Source: Sulfurivermis sp040755915
GTDB lineage: Bacteria > Pseudomonadota > Gammaproteobacteria > Thiohalomonadales > Thiohalomonadaceae
Assembly (NCBI GenBank): GCA_040755915.1
Contig: JBFLWM010000040.1
Coordinates: forward strand, 1-44,353
DNA: 44,353 bases
Direction: 5' to 3'
Shown here: piece after piece, positions 41,622-44,353 of the stretch
Layout: each line of letters begins with the position of its first letter
Numbering within the stretch: the first letter of the stretch is position 1
The notes under the pieces: model-generated
What the model saw: the letters and a program-made list of their open reading frames with translations, nothing else
Told to the model about the DNA's origin: nothing
Databases searched by the model: none
Position numbers and translations under genes: made by a program

Positions 41622-42893
41622 TCACTTCTTCAACTCAAAGGTTGTTTTGAGTTTCTTCGCCACCGCGACATTCTTGAGCGTCGCGTACTGCGGCAGACCA
41701 TTCTTGTACGGCGGGTAATCCTCGCCCTTGATAAGCGGTAGCAGATACTCGCGGCACTTTTCGGTAATCCCGAAGCCATCCTTGGTGATGAAGTTCTTCG
41801 GCATCATCTTCTCGACGTTGGCCACCTTGGACAGCGGCGCCATGCCCACCTTCCACTTATAAGGAGAGCTGGAGACGCGGTCGATGGTCGGCATCACCGA
41901 GTTGTGGCCCTTGAGGGCGAACTCCACCGCCGCCTTGCCCATGGCATAGGCCTGGTCCACGTCGGACTTGGAGGCGATGTGGCGCGCGGCGCGCTGCAGG
42001 TAGTCGGCGACGCCCCAGTGGAACTTGTAACCCAGGGCATCCTTGATCATGTTGGCGACCACCGGCGCGGCGCCACCCAGCTGGGCATGGCCGAAGGCAT
42101 CGCGGGTACCCTGCTCGGCGAGGAACTTGCCGTCGGGCCAGTGACAGCCCTCGGACACCACCACGGTGCAGTAACCGAACTTCTTGACCATGGACTCGAC
42201 CTTGGCCAGGAACTTGGTCTGGTCGAACTCCACCTCGGGGAACAGCACGACGATCGGCAGTTCCTGGTCCTTGGTGGAGGCCATGGCGCCGGCGGCGGCG
42301 ATCCAGCCGGCATGACGGCCCATCACCTCCAGCACGAACACCTTGGTGGAGGTGGCGCACATGGAACGCACGTCGAAGGTCGCCTCCAGGGTGGAGACGG
42401 CGATGTACTTGGCCACCGAGCCGAAGCCGGGGCAGTTGTCGGTGATCGGCAGGTCGTTGTCCACGGTCTTGGGCACATGGATGGCCTGCACCGGATAGCC
42501 CAGAGCCTCGGACAGCTGCGACACCTTGTAGCAGGTATCGGCGGAGTCGCCGCCACCGTTATAGAAGAAGTAACCGATGTTGTGGGCCTTGAACACCTCG
42601 ATCAGGCGCTCGTACTCGGCCTTGTTGGCCTCCAGGCTCTTCAGCTTGAAGCGGCAGGAGCCGAAGGCGCCGGACGGGGTGTGGCGCAGGGCGGCGATGG
42701 CCTTGGCCGACTCCTTGGAGGTGTCGATGAGGTCCTCGGTGAGGGCGCCGATGATACCGTTGCGACCGGCGTAGACCTTGCCGATCTTGTCCTTGTGCTT
42801 GCGGGCGGTCTCGATGACGCCGCAGGCAGAGGCGTTGATCACGGCGGTCACGCCGCCGGATTGGGCATAGAAGGCATTCTTTTTCTTTGCCAT
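41622..42893 (-). CDS. pfp: Pyrophosphate-dependent 6-phosphofructokinase
   Basis: This enzyme reversibly phosphorylates fructose 6-phosphate with PPi. Relatives in autotrophs and methanotrophs also act on sedoheptulose 7-phosphate and can replace bisphosphatases in the Calvin cycle. The 423-residue product shows YNGGGDSADT (D116 occupies the position that is Gly in ATP enzymes) and PKTVDNDLPITDNCPGFGSVAKY (K142, typical of PPi specificity). EVMGRHAGWIAA contacts the sugar phosphate. The start ATG at 42893 is preceded by a GGGAGC sequence. It is followed by hppA and preceded by a small unknown gene, probably as one transcription unit. Confidence 0.96.
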   Translation of the reverse strand: MAKKKNAFYAQSGGVTAVINASACGVIETARKHKDKIGKVYAGRNGIIGALTEDLIDTSKESAKAIAALRHTPSGAFGSCRFKLKSLEANKAEYERLIEVFKAHNIGYFFYNGGGDSADTCYKVSQLSEALGYPVQAIHVPKTVDNDLPITDNCPGFGSVAKYIAVSTLEATFDVRSMCATSTKVFVLEVMGRHAGWIAAAGAMASTKDQELPIVVLFPEVEFDQTKFLAKVESMVKKFGYCTVVVSEGCHWPDGKFLAEQGTRDAFGHAQLGGAAPVVANMIKDALGYKFHWGVADYLQRAARHIASKSDVDQAYAMGKAAVEFALKGHNSVMPTIDRVSSSPYKWKVGMAPLSKVANVEKMMPKNFITKDGFGITEKCREYLLPLIKGEDYPPYKNGLPQYATLKNVAVAKKLKTTFELKK

Positions 42894-42923
42894 GGTGCTT
42901 GGTTGCTCCCGTTCGATAGTAAG

Positions 42924-43277
42924 TTAGCGGTCTTGTTTTGCCGTTTGCTTCGCTTCATGGTCCGCCTGCACCTGCAGCAGGGTGACTGTGCACTCGGCCA
43001 GATTGTCGAACTCGTCGATGCCGGTGCCGAATTGCTGGTGTACCCGATAGAAGAACTGGCCGCGGTAACGGCGGTCGCCCACCTTGCAGACGACGAAATT
43101 GGTGCCGTGCTCATCGCGCCAGAACAGAATCGGGCAGGGGGTCAGGGTGCTGGAATGGGGATCGAGCCGCAGCTCGGCATCGCCCATGTCGATCTCGACG
43201 TCATGGCCATAACGCTGCTTGAGGGTGTCGCGCACGGTCCACAGTTCGGACTCGGTAAAGTCAGGAATGGAATTCAT
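42924..43277 (-). CDS. Uncharacterised 117-residue protein upstream of pfp
   Basis: The product begins MNSIPDFTESELWTVRDTLKQRYG. It is hydrophilic with no signal peptide or membrane helix. The middle has two short beta-like, Cys-containing segments (LTPCPILFWRDEHGTNFVVCKVGDRRYRGQFF, split here for description). The C-terminus is acidic, then basic (QADHEAKQTAKQDR). Codon use matches its neighbours. It lies 30 bases upstream of pfp on the same strand and divergent from adk, so a role in PPi or adenylate metabolism is possible by context only. I do not recognise the family. Confidence 0.75.
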   Translation of the reverse strand: MNSIPDFTESELWTVRDTLKQRYGHDVEIDMGDAELRLDPHSSTLTPCPILFWRDEHGTNFVVCKVGDRRYRGQFFYRVHQQFGTGIDEFDNLAECTVTLLQVQADHEAKQTAKQDR

Positions 43278-43348
43278 CGATCACCAACGCCAATCACAAC
43301 GCATTTTTTGTATCAATTTCACTCGGATACATTGACTTGAGTATTAAG

Positions 43349-43367
43349 TGCGATTAGCTTAATCGCA
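43349..43367. promoter_or_regulatory. Perfect inverted repeat, possible operator between adk and the unknown gene
   Basis: TGCGATTA-gct-TAATCGCA is a perfect 8-base dyad with a 3-base spacer in the AT-rich divergent gap. It lies 72 bases before the unknown gene start and 100 bases before adk. TTGACT at 43332-43337 could be a -35 overlapping its left flank. The binding protein is unknown. Confidence 0.45.
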
Positions 43368-43466
43368 TGCTACTTGTAAAGGTAATGCAATTTGTGTATG
43401 TGGGCATGGAAAAAACTTAATAATCCTATATAACTGCCGCTTAGGTCACCTGACAGAGAGGGATAC

Positions 43467-44353
43467 ATGAGAATCGTATTGTTGGGGGCGCCCGGATCGG
43501 GCAAGGGTACACAGGCCAAACTTCTGGTCGACAAATATCACGTTCCACAAATTTCCACCGGTGATCTGCTGCGTGCCGCCGTGGCCGCCAACTCCCCCCT
43601 CGGCCAGCGTGCCAAGGCGGCGATGGAGTCGGGTCAGCTGGTATCGGACGACATCGTCCTCGGCATCATCGAGGAGCGCCTGTCGCAGCCGGACGCCAAG
43701 CGGGGCTTCATCCTCGATGGCTTCCCGCGCAACATCCCCCAGGCCGAGGCGCTGGACGCCATGCTGGCCAAGCTGGGGATGCCCATCGAGTCCGCCCTGC
43801 TCATCGATGTCGACTTCGACATCCTGCTGCAGCGTCTGACCGGCCGCCGTACCTGTGAATCCTGCGGCCAGATGTACAACATCTACACCACGCCACCCCG
43901 TCTGGAGGATCGCTGCGACAAGTGCGGCGGCAACCTGCGCCACCGCGCCGACGACAACGAGGAAACCATCGGCAACCGCCTGCGCGTCTACGAGGCGCAG
44001 ACCGCTCCGCTGATCGAGTACTTCCGTCGGCAAGGGAAACTCCATACAATCAACGGCATCGGCGAGATCGACGAGATCTTCGATGCGATTAACGGAACCT
44101 TGAAAACCTCAACCAAGCACAAGGGGGAAAAAACCATGGAAGCTGAGCAGAACGAGGCCAATAAACCGGCAACCGCCGAGGCCGCCACCAAGAAACCCGC
44201 GGCCCGCAAGAAGGCAGTAAAGAAGGCCGCCCCCAAGAAGAAGGCTGCAGCCAAGAAGAAGGCTGCTCCGAAGAAGAAAGCTGCTGCCAAGAAGGCCGTA
44301 GCCAAGAAGAAGGCTGCGCCGAAGAAGAAGGTCGCCGCCAAGAAGAAGGCCGT
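43467..44353 (+). CDS. adk: Adenylate kinase with C-terminal histone-H1-like lysine-rich extension (runs off window)
   Basis: Adk interconverts AMP, ADP and ATP. The P-loop GAPGSGKGTQ (7-16), STGDLLRA, GFILDGFPRN and a zinc-type LID with four Cys (C130, C133, C150, C153) are all present, and the enzyme proper ends near residue 214. The frame then continues without a stop through a short linker to M224. It then enters a tail of repeated Lys/Ala/Pro words (KKKAAP, KKKAAA) still open at the window end (295 codons visible). AAGGGGG lies 8-9 bases before the M224 codon (ATG 44136-44138), so independent internal initiation of a small histone-like protein is possible. GAGAGGGA precedes the adk ATG. 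A frameshift or sequencing error that removed a stop cannot be excluded. Confidence 0.93.
   Translation, partial: MRIVLLGAPGSGKGTQAKLLVDKYHVPQISTGDLLRAAVAANSPLGQRAKAAMESGQLVSDDIVLGIIEERLSQPDAKRGFILDGFPRNIPQAEALDAMLAKLGMPIESALLIDVDFDILLQRLTGRRTCESCGQMYNIYTTPPRLEDRCDKCGGNLRHRADDNEETIGNRLRVYEAQTAPLIEYFRRQGKLHTINGIGEIDEIFDAINGTLKTSTKHKGEKTMEAEQNEANKPATAEAATKKPAARKKAVKKAAPKKKAAAKKKAAPKKKAAAKKAVAKKKAAPKKKVAAKKKA
44197..44353 (+). repeat. Lysine/alanine-coding tandem repeat in the adk tail
   Basis: The DNA is an imperfect tandem array of the words AAGAAGAAGGCTGC and GCCGCC/AAGAAG, giving KKKAA(P/A) units. It is typical of bacterial histone-H1-like tails. Such repeats are prone to length change, so copy number could vary between strains. 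Confidence 0.85.

Noticed and set aside
43988..44341. Phe/Ala-rich minus-strand frame over the adk tail
   Set aside because: It is the complement of Lys/Ala codons and so looks like a membrane protein by chance; it has no ribosome-binding site.
44197..44353. Possible CRISPR-like repeat array
   Set aside because: Repeats are short, contiguous, in coding frame and without spacers; they encode the KKKAA tail.

Overview
The window is a high-GC, gene-dense chromosomal segment. It has no rRNA, tRNA, CRISPR array, transposase or phage gene. Protein families, gene order and metabolism point to an autotrophic gammaproteobacterium, probably a sulfur- or ammonia-oxidiser-like member of the Chromatiales or relatives. 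The main clues are a proteobacterial phosphoribulokinase (Calvin cycle), a pyrophosphate-dependent phosphofructokinase beside a proton-pumping pyrophosphatase, UbiI/UbiH, 6S RNA between zapA and fau, and the block accBC-prmA-dusB-fis-purHD. Genus assignment is inference.

Region 1 (1-18.2 kb) is a gammaproteobacterial housekeeping backbone: fxsA (partial), cutA, dsbD, aroQ-accB-accC, prmA, a zinc-ribbon/DUF3426 gene, dusB-fis, purH and purD. Accessory genes are inserted into it: a TlpA-like lipoprotein, two bacteriohemerythrins, a divergent pair (purple-acid-phosphatase-like and LtaS/sulfatase-like membrane proteins) between purH and purD, and an FmdE-like gene after purD.

Region 2 (18.3-20.8 kb) has phosphoribulokinase facing a PfkB-family sugar/nucleoside kinase, followed by dgkA.

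Region 3 (20.8-33.2 kb) keeps much of the E. coli order fau-ssrS-zapA-ygfB-pepP-ubiH-ubiI-gcv. The glycine cleavage genes (gcvT, gcvH, split gcvPA/gcvPB) are joined by lipA at the front and tpx between the two P subunits. A tandem glycine riboswitch with an intrinsic terminator lies upstream of lipA, so glycine probably controls both the enzyme and the lipoylation of its H protein.

Region 4 (33.2-38.8 kb) carries a previously uncalled 46-codon membrane protein gene with a near-consensus promoter, an EVE-domain gene, divergent ilvA/rpiA, and a three-gene operon of PomAB-type flagellar stator plus PilZ protein.

Region 5 (38.8-44.35 kb) is a phosphate-energy cluster: soluble pyrophosphatase (ppa), K+-independent H+-pyrophosphatase (hppA), PPi-phosphofructokinase (pfp), an unknown small gene, and divergent adk. 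The adk reading frame does not stop at the normal end of the enzyme. It runs on into a lysine/alanine/proline histone-H1-like tail, with a ribosome-binding-site-like sequence and ATG at the junction. This is the most unusual object in the window.

Several intergenic gaps hold long imperfect inverted repeats built from different short words. No gap exceeds 300 bases; the largest are filled by the riboswitch (26.8-27.06 kb), 6S RNA (32.29-32.48 kb) and promoter regions.
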